A stretch of DNA of 35,862 nucleotides from the NCBI RefSeq assembly GCF_016651255.1, contig NZ_JAEKEG010000041.1, forward strand, positions 1-35,862, written 5' to 3'. Positions within the stretch are counted from its first letter, which is position 1, and each line of letters begins with the position of its first letter. The translations under genes and the position numbers were made by a program. The notes beneath the pieces were generated by a model, which worked only from the letters and a program-made list of their open reading frames with translations, was not told the DNA's origin and did not search any database. The DNA is from Pseudomonas sp. TH10. Its GTDB lineage: Bacteria; Pseudomonadota; Gammaproteobacteria; Pseudomonadales; Pseudomonadaceae. Positions 1 to 8,600 of the stretch are shown piece after piece.

Positions 1-956
1 ACCGGTTTGCTGCCGGTGAAAGATGATGGGCGCGCGGCCAACGATTACAGCCGACTCGAAGCAGCCTTGAAGGTCCGCTACTCGAAAACCGAAATCAAGG
101 TGGGGAGTTGCAACCTAATGTGCCGGTGCTGGCGTTCAGTGATATCCGCCTCCTGCCGCCGAGCTATCAGGGTGCGAGCATCAGTTCGAGTGAGATCAAC
201 GGCCTGACATTGCAGGGCGGTCACTTGAACTCCACCAGTCTGCGCAACGAAGCGGGAGACGAAAAAATGCAGGCCATGCTGGGTCACGTGCCGCAGCGTC
301 AGGTCAGCAGCGACGGTTTCAATTTTGCCGGTGGCGATTACGCCTTCAACGATAAACGCAGTTCCGTCAGCGCCTGGTACGGGCAGTTGGAAGATATCTA
401 CAACCAGCGTTTTCTGGGCCTCAAACACAGTCAGCCGACGGGTGACTGGATTCTGGGCGCCAACATTGGTTATTACGATTCACGCGAAGATGGCAAAAAA
501 CTGCTGGGTAATATCGACAACCAGGCGTTCTTTTCGCTGTTGTCGGCCAAGCGTGGTGGCCATACGTTCTATGTCGGTTACCAGGGGATGTTCGGTGACA
601 GCGCCTTTCCACGGGTGTTTGCCAACATATCGCCGTTGGGCAACGAGGTGCCAACCTATGAGTTTGCCTACACTGACGAGCGCTCGTGGCAAGCGCGTTA
701 CGACTACGACTTCGCCGCTTTAGGCGTGCCGGGTTTGACGAGTACCGTGCGTTACATTTCCGGTAATAACGTCGACACCGGGCAAGGGTTCGAGGGCAAG
801 GACCGCGAGCGTGATCTTGACCTTGGCTATGTCGTGCAAAGTGGTAGCCTCAAAGGCGTTGGGGTTCGTGTGCGCAATGTAATGGCGCGCTCAAACTACC
901 GCAGTGACATTGACGAGAATCGCCTGATCCTCAGCTACACATGGACCTTGCTGTGA
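1..956 (+). pseudogene. OprD-family outer membrane porin, 5' cut by window edge, frameshifted
   Basis: This is the C-terminal part of an OprD-type substrate-specific porin, an outer-membrane beta-barrel for uptake of small nutrients. The reading frame enters from the window edge as [20 protein letters not shown] and runs to KTEIKVG near position 105. It then continues one frame over as [21 protein letters not shown] to the stop at 954-956. The final residues [10 protein letters not shown] fit a last beta-strand with alternating hydrophobic residues. The switch lies in GTGGGGAG at 100-107, where one G appears to be missing from a G run. As read, the product would stop early at 207. The substrate cannot be told from this fragment. 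The family call is made from overall sequence character; the frameshift is seen directly, and whether it is real or a read error is open. Confidence 0.85.
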
Positions 957-964
957 TGCGTTGA

Positions 965-1201
965 TTACAGGTCGCAATTGCCCATGACTTGATAGGTGAC
1001 TCGCTGAGTCTGGCCCTGATGATCGATGTAGACCATGGTGGCCGGTACGACATCGCAGCCGGTCGGGGTGTCGCTGACGGAGACTACCTTGGCGATGTCC
1101 AGCGGGTGTGCCGGGTCGTAGGGAGTGGCAGCGGGTTCGTTGTTGGCGGCCATGGCCGAGGTGGCGACGAAGGCCAAAAGCAGGGCAGTGAGGGTTTTCA
1201 T
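965..1201 (-). CDS. DUF2790 small secreted protein
   Basis: The 78-residue product begins MKTLTALLLAFVATSAMA, a clear Sec signal peptide with an AMA cleavage site, and has a mature part of about 60 residues with the pattern YDPAHPLDIAKVVSVSD...CDVVPATMVYIDHQG...YQVMGNCDL. This matches DUF2790, a small periplasmic family found mainly in Pseudomonas, with no established biochemical role that I know of. Two cysteines near residues 54 and 76 could form a disulfide after export. The start at 1201 is preferred over longer in-frame starts because AGGAGA lies 7 bases upstream and it gives a clean signal peptide. It is convergent with the porin gene, 8 bases apart. Confidence 0.8.
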   Translation of the reverse strand: MKTLTALLLAFVATSAMAANNEPAATPYDPAHPLDIAKVVSVSDTPTGCDVVPATMVYIDHQGQTQRVTYQVMGNCDL

Positions 1202-1387
1202 CTGGATTCTCCTGGTTGATTCTGTTGGTTGAATTTTAGTCTTTGCCTCCATTGGATAAAGGGGGCTGGGCCGATTCAGCGTTGCGCAATGCGTAACAAT
1301 CGATCGTGTCCACTTCGATCGGTGCGGTGCAACCACCACGGTGTAGACTGAAAATCCTCCCGGTACGGAAAAGGAGCAAGCACAGCC

Positions 1388-2143
1388 ATGATCGGCGCCG
1401 AGCTACTGTCAGCCGAAACCCTGACCATCGGATGGGTGATCTACGTTCCGATTCTGCTCTGGGCCATTGCGCGCTCGCCCTGGGTCGAACTGTTCAGCGA
1501 TCGCCGCCGCCAGCACCTGTTGTTTGGTACTGTGTTCGCCCTGTTCATGCTATGGCTGGTCAGGCGGGATTTTGATACGGGCGTGTCCTATCACTTTCTC
1601 GGCATGACTGCGGTGACCCTATTGCTCGACTGGCCACTGGCAATAGTCGGCGGGTTTGTTGCGCAAGCGGGGTTGGTCATGCTCGGGCGCCAGGACCTGG
1701 CGGCGATGGGGGTGAACGGTGCGTTGCTGATCATGCTGCCGGTGTTGATTACCGAGTGCTGCGCCATCCTGGTCGAGCGCGCACAACCGCGTAATCCCTT
1801 CGTCTACATCTTCGTATCCGGGTTTTTCGCCGCAGCGCTTTCGGCCCTGCTGTGCCTGCTGCTGGCGCTGTGGTTGCTGTGGTTCGACGAGCGCTTCGTG
1901 ATGCCTTACTGGCTGGAAGACTTCATTGGTTACCTGTGGCTGATCATATTCCCCGAGGCGTTTATCAACGGCATGGTCATCAGTGCATTGGTGGTGTTCT
2001 GCCCTGAATGGCTGGAGACCTTCAATCGCACGCGCTACCTGTCCGCGCGCATGGAAAGACGACGACCCCAAGGCCTGAACCTCGCCTGGCGGCCGACGTC
2101 GTGCAGGCCGCCCATCAATGACGAGGTTCAAAGTCCTCGCTGA
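1388..2143 (+). CDS. CbiM-like (energy-coupling factor) membrane permease, C-terminus shifted
   Basis: This is a polytopic inner-membrane protein with about six hydrophobic segments, the first at residues 13-28, then 45-57, 70-95, 110-125, 145-170 and 178-205. The pattern, including [23 protein letters not shown] and [22 protein letters not shown], resembles CbiM/ECF-type permeases of metal or cofactor uptake, although it lacks the N-terminal MHIP motif of classical CbiM, so transport of cobalt or nickel should not be assumed. The last about 25 residues ([14 protein letters not shown]...) are arginine/proline-rich and look wrong. Removing one base in GCGCGC near 2045-2050 gives [12 protein letters not shown] and a stop at 2076-2078, which also removes the 29-base tail-to-tail overlap with yacG. 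AAGGAG lies about 12 bases before the ATG. Confidence 0.65.
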   Translation: MIGAELLSAETLTIGWVIYVPILLWAIARSPWVELFSDRRRQHLLFGTVFALFMLWLVRRDFDTGVSYHFLGMTAVTLLLDWPLAIVGGFVAQAGLVMLGRQDLAAMGVNGALLIMLPVLITECCAILVERAQPRNPFVYIFVSGFFAAALSALLCLLLALWLLWFDERFVMPYWLEDFIGYLWLIIFPEAFINGMVISALVVFCPEWLETFNRTRYLSARMERRRPQGLNLAWRPTSCRPPINDEVQSPR

Positions 2144-2315
2144 ACAGGTCGTCTTCTGCGTCCGGGGCCACCGGGATCTTGTGTTCTTCCGACGCCCAGG
2201 CGCCGAGGTCGATCAGTTTGCAGCGATCGGAGCAGAACGGCCGAAACTTGTTTTCGGGGGTGAATTCGACGGGCGCGCCGCAGGTCGGGCATTTGACGGT
2301 TGGGGTTTGGCTCAT
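2115..2315 (-). CDS. yacG: DNA gyrase inhibitor YacG
   Basis: The 66-residue zinc-binding protein has the family signature CPTCG (residues 9-13) followed by [14 protein letters not shown] (about 27-40), giving the four zinc-ligand cysteines. The acidic C-terminus EDDLFSEDF is also typical. YacG homologues bind GyrB and inhibit gyrase in E. coli. The start overlaps the coaE stop by four bases (ATGA), so it is probably translationally coupled and forms the last gene of the pilBCD-coaE-yacG unit. Length and motif order are normal for the family. Confidence 0.93.
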   Translation of the reverse strand: MSQTPTVKCPTCGAPVEFTPENKFRPFCSDRCKLIDLGAWASEEHKIPVAPDAEDDLFSEDFEPRH

Positions 2316-2935
2316 GCTTGGCCTCCGGATAAAGTCAGGTAAAAGTGATGCAGACGTTCGACTTCGCTGTGCAGCCAGGCGAGGTCGCGGTCGTTGACCA
2401 CCACGTCATCGGCACGGCTCAAACGGTCTTCGCGGCTCGATTGGGCCTTGAGGATTGCTTGAACCTGCTGTTCGCTGGTCTGGTCGCGCTGCAAGGTGCG
2501 TTCGATCTGCAATTGTTGCGGGGCGTCGATCACCAGAATGCGCTGGGTCAGCGCGTATTGCCCGGACTCGATCAGCAATGGCGAAACCAGAATCGCATAG
2601 CGCGATTGTGCCTTGGCCAGGTGATCGCTGATTTCCCTGGCGATCAACGGGTGCAGCAGTGCTTCGAGCCAGCGGCGCTCTTCTGGCACTTCGAAAATCA
2701 GTTTGCGCAGGGCGGCTCGATCGAGTGTGCCGTCGGCTTGTAGCACGTTGGCGCCGAAGTGTTCGGCAATTTTCGCCAGCGCCGGACGCCCCGGCTCGAC
2801 CACCCAGCGCGCCGCATGATCAGCGTCCACCACATGGATGCCAAGGTCGATGAAGTGCTGGGCTGCCGCGCTTTTGCCGCTGCCGATGCCGCCGGTCAGG
2901 CCGAGTATCCAGGGTTTTTTCACAGGGGTATTCAT
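2312..2935 (-). CDS. coaE: Dephospho-CoA kinase
   Basis: CoaE phosphorylates dephospho-CoA at the 3'-hydroxyl of its ribose, the last step of coenzyme A synthesis. The 207-residue product has the P-loop [11 protein letters not shown] near residues 12-22, the substrate motif VVDADHAAR near 38, and [10 protein letters not shown] and [11 protein letters not shown] later, all normal for the family, and is of usual length. The start at 2935 overlaps the pilD stop as ATGA and replaces a longer in-frame ORF whose N-terminal part is only out-of-frame pilD sequence. The gene lies between pilD and yacG as in other Pseudomonas. The CoA product connects in function, though not in operon, to panB/panC/panD further along. 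Confidence 0.95.
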   Translation of the reverse strand: MNTPVKKPWILGLTGGIGSGKSAAAQHFIDLGIHVVDADHAARWVVEPGRPALAKIAEHFGANVLQADGTLDRAALRKLIFEVPEERRWLEALLHPLIAREISDHLAKAQSRYAILVSPLLIESGQYALTQRILVIDAPQQLQIERTLQRDQTSEQQVQAILKAQSSREDRLSRADDVVVNDRDLAWLHSEVERLHHFYLTLSGGQA

Positions 2936-3803
2936 TGCAAACCGACAAACTGCCAATAGAAGTCGGTTATTTGACCACCCCAGAGCAAGGCAATCCAGCC
3001 GGCAATTGCCAGATAGGGGCCGAAGGGGATCGGCGTCGAGGTTTCCTGCTTGCGCAAACGCAGCAGAATCACCCCGATGATCGCGCCCACCAGCGACGAC
3101 AGGAGGAGCGTCAGGGCAGGATTTGCCAGCCGCCCCAGGCGCCGAGCATCGCCAGCAGCTTGAAATCACCGTGGCCCATGCCGTCCTTGCCGGTCACCAG
3201 CTTGAACACCCAGAACACCGACCACAGCACCATGTAACCGGCGATCGCGCCCCACAGCGCTTCGTGGAGCGGCACGAACAGGGTAAAACTGTTGGCGATC
3301 AAACCCAGCCACATCAGCGGCAATACCAGGACATCCGGGAGCAATTGATGCTCCGCGTCGATCAGGCTCATGGCCAGCAGGCCCCAGGTCAGGAAGAGCA
3401 CCAGGCAGGCCGGCCAACCGAAGCCGAAATGCCAGGCGATGAACCCTGACAGCAGGCCACAGGCCAGCTCGGTCAACGGGTAGCGCTTGCTGATCGGCGC
3501 AGCGCAGCCGGAGCAGCGGCCGCGCAAAAACACGTAACTGATGACCGGGATGTTCTCCCACGCCCGGATCGAATGGCCACAGTGCGGGCACTGGGAGTGA
3601 GGCAGCATCAGGTTGTAAGTCGGCAGTGGCGCAGGAGCGGGATGGCCGAGCATGTCTTGTGCTTGCAGGCGCCATTCACGCTCGAGCATTTTGGGCAGCC
3701 GCCAGACCAGCACATTCAGGAAGCTGCCCACCAGCAAGCCAAGCACCAGGGCCAGAGCGACGAAGCCCAGTGGGGAGTGCTGCAGAATTTCATTCAAGGG
3801 CAT
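2932..3803 (-). pseudogene. pilD: Prepilin peptidase/N-methyltransferase PilD, frameshifted
   Basis: PilD is the inner-membrane aspartic protease that cleaves the leader of type IV prepilins and type II pseudopilins and methylates the new N-terminal Phe. The product starts MPLNEILQHSPLGF at 3803. It shows the N-terminal CPHCGHSIRAWENIPV and CSGCAAPI zinc-type cysteine pairs (residues about 71-100), SLIDAEHQLLPD (first catalytic Asp) and [18 protein letters not shown] (second Asp), and several membrane segments. The frame stops at GGWQILP* (3111), but in the next frame the sequence continues as [22 protein letters not shown]...FYWQFVGLQ to a stop at 2932-2934. One C seems missing from CTGCCC near 3113-3120 (minus-strand reading). 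The repaired protein would be about 290 residues, the usual length. It starts one base after the pilC stop. Confidence 0.9.
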
Positions 3804-3804
3804 G

Positions 3805-5022
3805 TCAGATCGCTGCGCCGAGTTGGAAGATAGGCAGGTACATCGCAACCACCAGGCCGCCGACGACAACCCCCAGCACCACCATGATAAACGGCTCCAT
3901 CAAGCTGGTGAGGTTATCGACCATGTTGTCGACCTCGTCCTCGTAGAAGCTCGCGACTTTGTCGAGCATGTCGTCGAGGGCGCCCGACTCTTCGCCGATG
4001 GCTGCCATCTGGATGGCCATGTTGGGGAAAACCCCGGAAGTACGCATGGCGAAGTTCAGCTGCATCCCGGTCGATACGTCCTGCTTGATCCGCAGCACCG
4101 CACGCTTGAACACGATGTTGCCGGTGGCGCCGGCCACCGATTCCAGGGCCTCCACCAGCGGCACACCGGCGGCGAAGGTGGTGGAGAGGGTGCGGGCGTA
4201 GCGGGCCACGGCCGATTTATACAGCAGGTTGCCGACGAGGGGCAGCTTCAACAGCCAGACGTCGGTGCGATCACGCAATGCCTCGGAAGTCTTGAAGGCG
4301 CGGCGCACCCCGAAGAACCCCGCAATCAGGACGCCGAGCAACAGCCACCACCATTGCTGGAGGAATTCGGAGAGACCGATGACCATCACGGTGAACGCCG
4401 GCAACTCGGCGCCAAAGCCCTTGAACACCGATTCGAACTGCGGCACGACCTTGACCAGCAGAATTCCGGTGACGATGATCGCGACGAACACCACGGCCAG
4501 CGGATAGGTCATGGCCTTCTTGATCTTGGCCTTGAGGCTCTCGCTTTTTTCCTTGTAGGTCGCCACCCGTTCCAGCAGGGTGTCCAGGGCGCCGGCCTGT
4601 TCGCCCGCGTCCACCAGGTTGCAGTAGAGCTCGTCAAAATATTGCGGCTTTTTGCGCAGGGACGCGGCAAAGCTGTTACCCGCCGCGACCTCCTGTTTGA
4701 CCTCGTCCACCAGCTTGCGCATGGCCGGGTTCTCGAAGCCCTCGCCGATGATGTCGAACGATTGCAGCAGCGGTACGCCGGCTTTCATCATCGTCGCCAT
4801 CTGCCGGGTGAACAGGGCGATATCCTGGGCCGTGATGCGTTTACCCAGGTTGAGAATCGACACCGACTTCTTGCGTACCTTGCCCGGATTGATGCCTTGT
4901 TTGCGCAACTGCGCCTTGACCAGTGCAGGGTTATGTCCGCTGAGCTCACCGCTGAGTTTGCTGCCCTTCTTGTCGGTACCTTCCCAGGCGTAGATGCTGA
5001 TTTTCGCTGCCTTGACCGCCAT
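3805..5022 (-). CDS. pilC: Type IV pilus inner-membrane platform protein PilC
   Basis: PilC forms the inner-membrane platform on which the PilB and PilT ATPases act to assemble and retract pili. The intact 405-residue product has two GspF/PilC domains. The first, about residues 70-195, contains FTRQMATMMKAGVPLLQSFDIIGEG. The second, about 275-400, contains YARTLSTTFAAGVPLVEALESVAGATG and AIGEESGALDDML. Three membrane segments lie near 170-190, 220-240 and 375-395. The gene lies 2 bases after pilB and 1 base before pilD, so it is clearly cotranscribed. No defect is seen, unlike both neighbours. Confidence 0.96.
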   Translation of the reverse strand: MAVKAAKISIYAWEGTDKKGSKLSGELSGHNPALVKAQLRKQGINPGKVRKKSVSILNLGKRITAQDIALFTRQMATMMKAGVPLLQSFDIIGEGFENPAMRKLVDEVKQEVAAGNSFAASLRKKPQYFDELYCNLVDAGEQAGALDTLLERVATYKEKSESLKAKIKKAMTYPLAVVFVAIIVTGILLVKVVPQFESVFKGFGAELPAFTVMVIGLSEFLQQWWWLLLGVLIAGFFGVRRAFKTSEALRDRTDVWLLKLPLVGNLLYKSAVARYARTLSTTFAAGVPLVEALESVAGATGNIVFKRAVLRIKQDVSTGMQLNFAMRTSGVFPNMAIQMAAIGEESGALDDMLDKVASFYEDEVDNMVDNLTSLMEPFIMVVLGVVVGGLVVAMYLPIFQLGAAI

Positions 5023-5024
5023 GT

Positions 5025-6721
5025 TCAGTCCTTGGTGACCCGGTTGATTTCTTCCAGGCTGGTGATGCCTTGCATGGCCTTGTGCAGCCCTGAGGTGCGC
5101 AAGTCGTCGAAGCCGTCGCGCCGCATCTGGCTGTCGATTTCCAGCGAGTTGCCTTCGGCCATGATCAGGCGTTGCAGTTCGGCTGTGTTCTTCACCACTT
5201 CATAAATTCCCACGCGCCCCTTATAGCCGCCGTTGCAGTGATCGCAACCGACCGGCTCGTAGATCGTGAAATGGCCGATGCGTTCCGCGGGGAAACCTTC
5301 CTTGATCAGTGCTTCACGGGGGATTTCGATGGGCTTCTTGCAATGACTGCATAATTTGCGCGCCAGCCGCTGGGCGATGATCAGGCTGACCGAGGTGGCA
5401 ATGTTGAAGCCGGGAATACCCATGTTATGCAAGCGTGTCAGGGTTTCTGCGGCGCTGTTGGTGTGCAGGGTCGAGAGCACGAGGTGACCGGTTTGCGCCG
5501 CTTTGATGGCGATCTCGGCGGTTTCCAGATCACGGATCTCACCGACCATGATCACGTCCGGATCCTGACGCAGGAACGAGCGCAGGGCCTGAGCAAAGTC
5601 GAGTCCTTGTTTGGGATTGACGTTGACCTGGTTGATACCTTCCATGTTGATCTCCACCGGGTCTTCGGCGGTGGAGATGTTGATGTCGACGGTATTGAGA
5701 ATATTAAGCCCGGTGTACAGCGACACGGTTTTCCCTGACCCGGTGGGGCCGGTGACCAGAATCATGCCTTGCGGCTGCTTGAGCGCGGCCATGTACAAAT
5801 CTTTTTGCGCCGGCTCGTAACCGAGCGCATCAATGCCGATTTGCGCGCTGGACGGGTCGAGAATCCGGATCACCACTTTTTCGCCCCACAGGGTGGGCAG
5901 GGTGTTGACCCGGAAGTCGATCGACTTGCTCTTTGACAGGCGCATCTTTATTCGCCCGTCCTGCGGTTTGCGTCGCTCGGAAATGTCGAGGCTGGCCATG
6001 ACTTTCAGTCGCGCAGCAATGCGCCCGGCCAGTTGAATCGGTGGTTTGGCCACCTCGCGCAGAATGCCGTCGGTGCGTACCCGCACGCGGTAGTTTTTTT
6101 CGTAGGGTTCGAAGTGCAGGTCGGAGGAGCCGCTTTTGATCGCATCCAGCAGCATCTTGTGAACGAAGCGCACCACGGGCGCGTCATCGGCATCCTGCCC
6201 GCCTATAGGGTCCTGGCGGTCGTCAGCGGATTCGATGTCCAGGCCGTCGAGGTCGACGTCGGCCATATCTTCCAGCCCGGTGGACTGGGAGTCGAAGAGC
6301 TTGTCGATGGCGTCGCTGAGCTTGTCGTCCTCGACCAGGATGGCTTCGGTGGTCAGCCCGGTACTGAACTGGATGTCATTGATGACCTGGTGATTGCTGG
6401 GGTCGGACACGCCAATGAACAGCTTGTTGCCGCGCCGCCACAGAGGCAGCACGTGGTGCTGGCGAACCAGTTTCTCGCTGACCAGCCCTTTGGGCACGGC
6501 TTCCTTGTCGAGGGCATTGAGGTCGAACAGGGCCATGCCGAAATGCTCGGAAGCGATTTCGGCGACCAGCCGACTCTTTACCAGCTTGTTCTGCACCAGG
6601 TGGTTGACCAGCGAGGTGCGGTTTCTTTGGGCTTGCTGATACGCCTGTTGCGCGCTTTTTCAGTCAGCAGCTCGGCCAGGACCAATTGTTTGGCCAGGCC
6701 GCTAAGAGCGATGTCATTCAT
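5025..6721 (-). pseudogene. pilB: Type IV pilus assembly ATPase PilB, frameshifted near the N-terminus
   Basis: PilB is the hexameric ATPase that powers pilus extension. From QNKLVKSRLVAEIASEHFG to the stop, the product has the N-terminal MshEN-type domain, Walker A GPTGSGKT, the Asp box, Walker B region PDVIMVGEIRDLETAEIA, the His box HLVLSTLHTNSA, and paired cysteines CSHCKKP and CDHCNGG of the zinc site. The real start is the ATG at 6721 (MNDIALSGLAKQLVLAELLTEK). The two frames join in the T run 6656-6660 on the plus strand: one more A on the coding strand would give TEKSAQQAYQQAQRNRTSLVNHLVQNK. As read, translation from 6721 would soon leave the frame, and only an internal GTG at 6596 gives the long ORF. 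The repaired length is about 565 residues, normal for PilB. Confidence 0.92.
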
Positions 6722-6794
6722 TGGGATACCGGACGCAGACAGTTCATGACTTATAGCCTAGTCAAGGGACGGAGCCAAACCATGGCTGTAGAAG

Positions 6795-6809
6795 TGACAA
6801 AAAATGTCA
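6795..6809. promoter_or_regulatory. Perfect inverted repeat upstream of pilA, candidate PilR site
   Basis: TGACA-AAAAA-TGTCA is a perfect 15-base palindrome with a poly-A centre, about 75 bases upstream of the pilA -24 element, a suitable distance for an enhancer-binding protein. PilR, the NtrC-type regulator of pilA, is known to bind TGTC-containing sites upstream of pilA. Assignment to PilR is inference. It could also serve the divergent pilB gene. Confidence 0.45.
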
Positions 6810-6883
6810 GTTAGTGCGGTTTTCCAGGGCCACGCACGGGCCTGGCAGAAGCTGGAGCCCAAGCCGGCGGGGGAGCCGGCAAT

Positions 6884-6899
6884 TGGCATGGGCTGTGCT
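6884..6899 (+). promoter_or_regulatory. Sigma-54 (-24/-12) promoter of pilA
   Basis: TGGCATGGGCTGTGCT matches the RpoN consensus TGGCACG-N4-TTGCW, with invariant GG and GC spaced correctly. The expected start of transcription, about 12 bases downstream, would give a leader of about 36 bases before the pilA ATG. This agrees with the well-known RpoN/PilR dependence of pilA in Pseudomonas. Confidence 0.85.
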
Positions 6900-6946
6900 G
6901 GAGATAATCCAGATCATGAGATTCCGACTCATGCATGGAGTTTTCT

Positions 6947-7366
6947 ATGAATAACCAAAAAGGTTTTACCCTGATCGAGCTGTTGATCGTGGTGGCAATC
7001 ATCGGGATTCTGGCGACGTTTGCGATCCCGGCTTATTCGAAGTATCAGGCCAAGGCGAAAGTGACGGCGGGGCTGGCGGAGATTTCCGCGTTGAAGGTGC
7101 CTTTTGAAGATGCAATGAATCAAGGTACCGACATCGCTGCAACGACTGCTGCGTTCAATGCAACTACATCCAATTGCGTGACAGTGTCGACGGGTACAGG
7201 CAGCTCAGGCGTGGGTAGCATTGCGTGCACGATTGCCAACGCTCCGGCGCCTGTCGTTGGTAAAAAAATCACGCTCACTCGCTCGGCTACAACGGGTTGG
7301 ACTTGCGCGACCGAAGTCGAACAACAATACGCGCCAAAAGGCTGCACTGGTGTCGCCAATACATAA
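6947..7366 (+). CDS. pilA: Type IV major pilin PilA (prepilin)
   Basis: The 139-residue prepilin has the leader MNNQKG, cleaved by PilD before [17 protein letters not shown], which carries the conserved Glu5 and the hydrophobic N-terminal helix. The globular domain has two cysteines near residues 68 and 83 and a C-terminal pair ([18 protein letters not shown]) that fits the disulfide-bounded D-region loop of type IVa pilins. The start at 6947 is chosen because GGAG lies 6 bases upstream and it gives the standard six-residue leader; an in-frame ATG at 6935 would add four residues. It is divergent from pilBCD and has its own sigma-54 promoter and terminator. The Ala/Thr/Gly-rich variable region is typical of fast-changing pilin surfaces. 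Confidence 0.95.
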   Translation: MNNQKGFTLIELLIVVAIIGILATFAIPAYSKYQAKAKVTAGLAEISALKVPFEDAMNQGTDIAATTAAFNATTSNCVTVSTGTGSSGVGSIACTIANAPAPVVGKKITLTRSATTGWTCATEVEQQYAPKGCTGVANT

Positions 7367-7398
7367 ACTGTTGAATTCATTGGCTGCATAAACCTGGG

Positions 7399-7435
7399 AA
7401 TACCCCGCCTTCTCACAGAGGCGGGGTATTTTTTT
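7399..7435 (+). terminator. Rho-independent terminator of pilA
   Basis: The stem AATACCCCGCCT pairs with AGGCGGGGTATT across a six-to-eight-base loop and is followed by a run of Ts. It lies 33 bases after the pilA stop and isolates pilA as a single-gene unit. Confidence 0.95.
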
Positions 7436-7606
7436 GCGCGTGCTCTTGGTGAGTTCAAAAAACCCCACAATTCATGGCCTTAGGCCCACGTCAAAACCCG
7501 CAACTTGCATGTCGATAAATTCCAACTCATGCAATTTGCATGATTTCGAAAATTGCCAAAAATAACAAGTACTTGATATATAACGATTTTTTGTTCGTTT
7601 CAAAGT

Positions 7607-7622
7607 TGGCACAGCGTTCGCA
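7607..7622 (+). promoter_or_regulatory. Possible sigma-54 promoter of the BON-domain gene
   Basis: TGGCACAGCGTTCGCA fits TGGCACG-N4-TTGCW at both invariant dinucleotides (GG, GC) with correct spacing, with one mismatch in each half. The start of transcription would lie about 50 bases before the BON-gene ATG. The rest of the 7436-7687 gap is AT-rich, with no ORF or tRNA that I can recognise. Confidence 0.4.
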
Positions 7623-7687
7623 ATATACCCAGTAACCCTGCTGACAAGACACGCAGCAGACTTTCCAGAAAAACAGGAGTTACTCGT

Positions 7688-8044
7688 ATGAAGAAGTTCG
7701 CTATCACTGCCGCTGCTGCTACCGCGCTGACCCTGACCATGGCTTCGGGTGCATTCGCCCAGACCACTCAGACTTCCCAAGCGCCAATGACTCTGGCTGC
7801 TGGTGAAATGACCAAGGCTAAAGAAACAACTTCCGATACCTGGATCACTACCAAAGTCAAAAGCGACCTGGTTACCGAAAAAGGCATCCCAGGTACCGAC
7901 ATCAAAGTAGAAACCAACAAAGGCGTTGTATCGCTGTCGTCGACTGTAGCCATCACTGAGGCTCAGAAAACCACCGCTGTGAACATCACCAAGAAAATCA
8001 AAGGCGTTAAAGCGGTCTCCGCTGACGGCCTGAAAGCCGAGTAA
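7688..8044 (+). CDS. BON-domain periplasmic protein (OsmY-like)
   Basis: The 118-residue product has a signal peptide MKKFAITAAAATALTLTMASGAFA and one BON domain (about residues 52-118: TWITTKVKSDLVTEKGIPGTDIKVETNKGVVSLSSTVAI...AVNITKKIKGVKAVSADGLK). BON domains occur in periplasmic osmotic-stress proteins such as OsmY and are thought to bind phospholipid or membrane surfaces. AGGAGTT lies 7 bases before the ATG. Codon use is strongly biased to highly expressed codons (CTG, GCT, AAA, ACC), so abundant expression is likely. It is a single-gene unit between two terminators. The exact role is not known from sequence. Confidence 0.85.
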   Translation: MKKFAITAAAATALTLTMASGAFAQTTQTSQAPMTLAAGEMTKAKETTSDTWITTKVKSDLVTEKGIPGTDIKVETNKGVVSLSSTVAITEAQKTTAVNITKKIKGVKAVSADGLKAE

Positions 8045-8129
8045 GGCATGACTTCTCGCCTGGACCGGGAGAAGGCGCGACAGACGGGCCGAGCAATACG
8101 TCTGCCGCCACTTTAGAGTTCATGCGAAC

Positions 8130-8147
8130 GGTCACACGGATGTGACC
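8130..8147 (+). other. Hairpin before the BON-gene terminator
   Basis: GGTCACA-CGGA-TGTGACC forms a perfect 7-bp stem with a four-base loop, three bases before the terminator stem. It may stabilise the 3' end of the transcript. No protein-binding role can be assigned. Confidence 0.5.
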
Positions 8148-8150
8148 ATT

Positions 8151-8184
8151 ACAGGCCCCGCCATTCGTGTCGGGGCCTGTTTTA
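8151..8184 (+). terminator. Rho-independent terminator of the BON gene
   Basis: ACAGGCCCCG pairs with CGGGGCCTGT over a ten-base loop, followed by TTTATTG. It lies about 105 bases after the BON stop codon. Confidence 0.9.
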
Positions 8185-8222
8185 TTGTGTCGGCAGGAAA
8201 GGGTTTCTGTTCTGTCTGGAGG

Positions 8223-8271
8223 AAAAGATCGCAGCCTCGTTTCACTCGACAGCTCCTACACAGCTCCTACA
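8223..8271. repeat. Interspersed repeat (AAAGATCGCAGC...AGCTCCTACA) with 11-base duplication
   Basis: AAAAGATCGCAGCCTCGT followed by CGACAGCTCCTACA matches an interspersed intergenic sequence common in fluorescent pseudomonads. The end of the unit, CAGCTCCTACA, is duplicated in tandem at 8250-8271. An inverted, diverged copy lies at 15769-15800. Confidence 0.55.
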
Positions 8272-8300
8272 CAGGTTCCTACGCCCTGCGCCCGCGCCAT

Positions 8301-8600
8301 CTACAGGCCGCGCTTGCTGGTGATCTCGCGCAGGCGATTGCCTTCAAAGCGCAGGTATTGGTACATGCCGTTGCTCGGCCCGTATGTCCACTCCTCGACC
8401 TGAAACTCTTCCCGGCGATTGGCGCTACGCTTGTAGCCCAGCGAATCCCGGGCAACCGGCTCGCCGCATTTTTGCAGAACCTCTGCAGTGCGGTCGCCGA
8501 CGCTGATCAGTTGGCTGCCGCAGCGCAGGGTGTCGGCTGCCCAGGCCTGCCCGGCGAATATCAGCAGAGCCAGGCCAAGTGCGTGTATTCGGATCATCAT
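8301..8600 (-). CDS. DUF2845 small secreted protein
   Basis: The 99-residue product begins MMIRIHALGLALLIFAGQAWA, a signal peptide, followed by DTLRCGSQLISVGDRTAEVLQKCGEPVARDS and VEEWTYGPSNGMYQYLRFEGNRLREI. This is the DUF2845 pattern: two cysteines, a CGEP turn and an aromatic beta-strand region. The function is unknown. A small periplasmic fold related to outer-membrane assembly lipoprotein domains is plausible, but this is inference. The start at 8600 overlaps the stop of the upstream DUF748 gene as ATGA, so the two are probably translationally coupled and act together in the envelope. Confidence 0.85.
   Translation of the reverse strand: MMIRIHALGLALLIFAGQAWAADTLRCGSQLISVGDRTAEVLQKCGEPVARDSLGYKRSANRREEFQVEEWTYGPSNGMYQYLRFEGNRLREITSKRGL

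Noticed and set aside
3652..5205. 517-residue open frame on the plus strand
   Set aside because: It is antisense to pilC and pilD, rich in His, Gln and Arg, with no recognisable motif.
7367..7687. tRNA-Thr next to pilA, as in P. aeruginosa
   Set aside because: I searched for a cloverleaf and TTCGA-type T-loop here and found none; only a terminator and promoter-like sequence are present.
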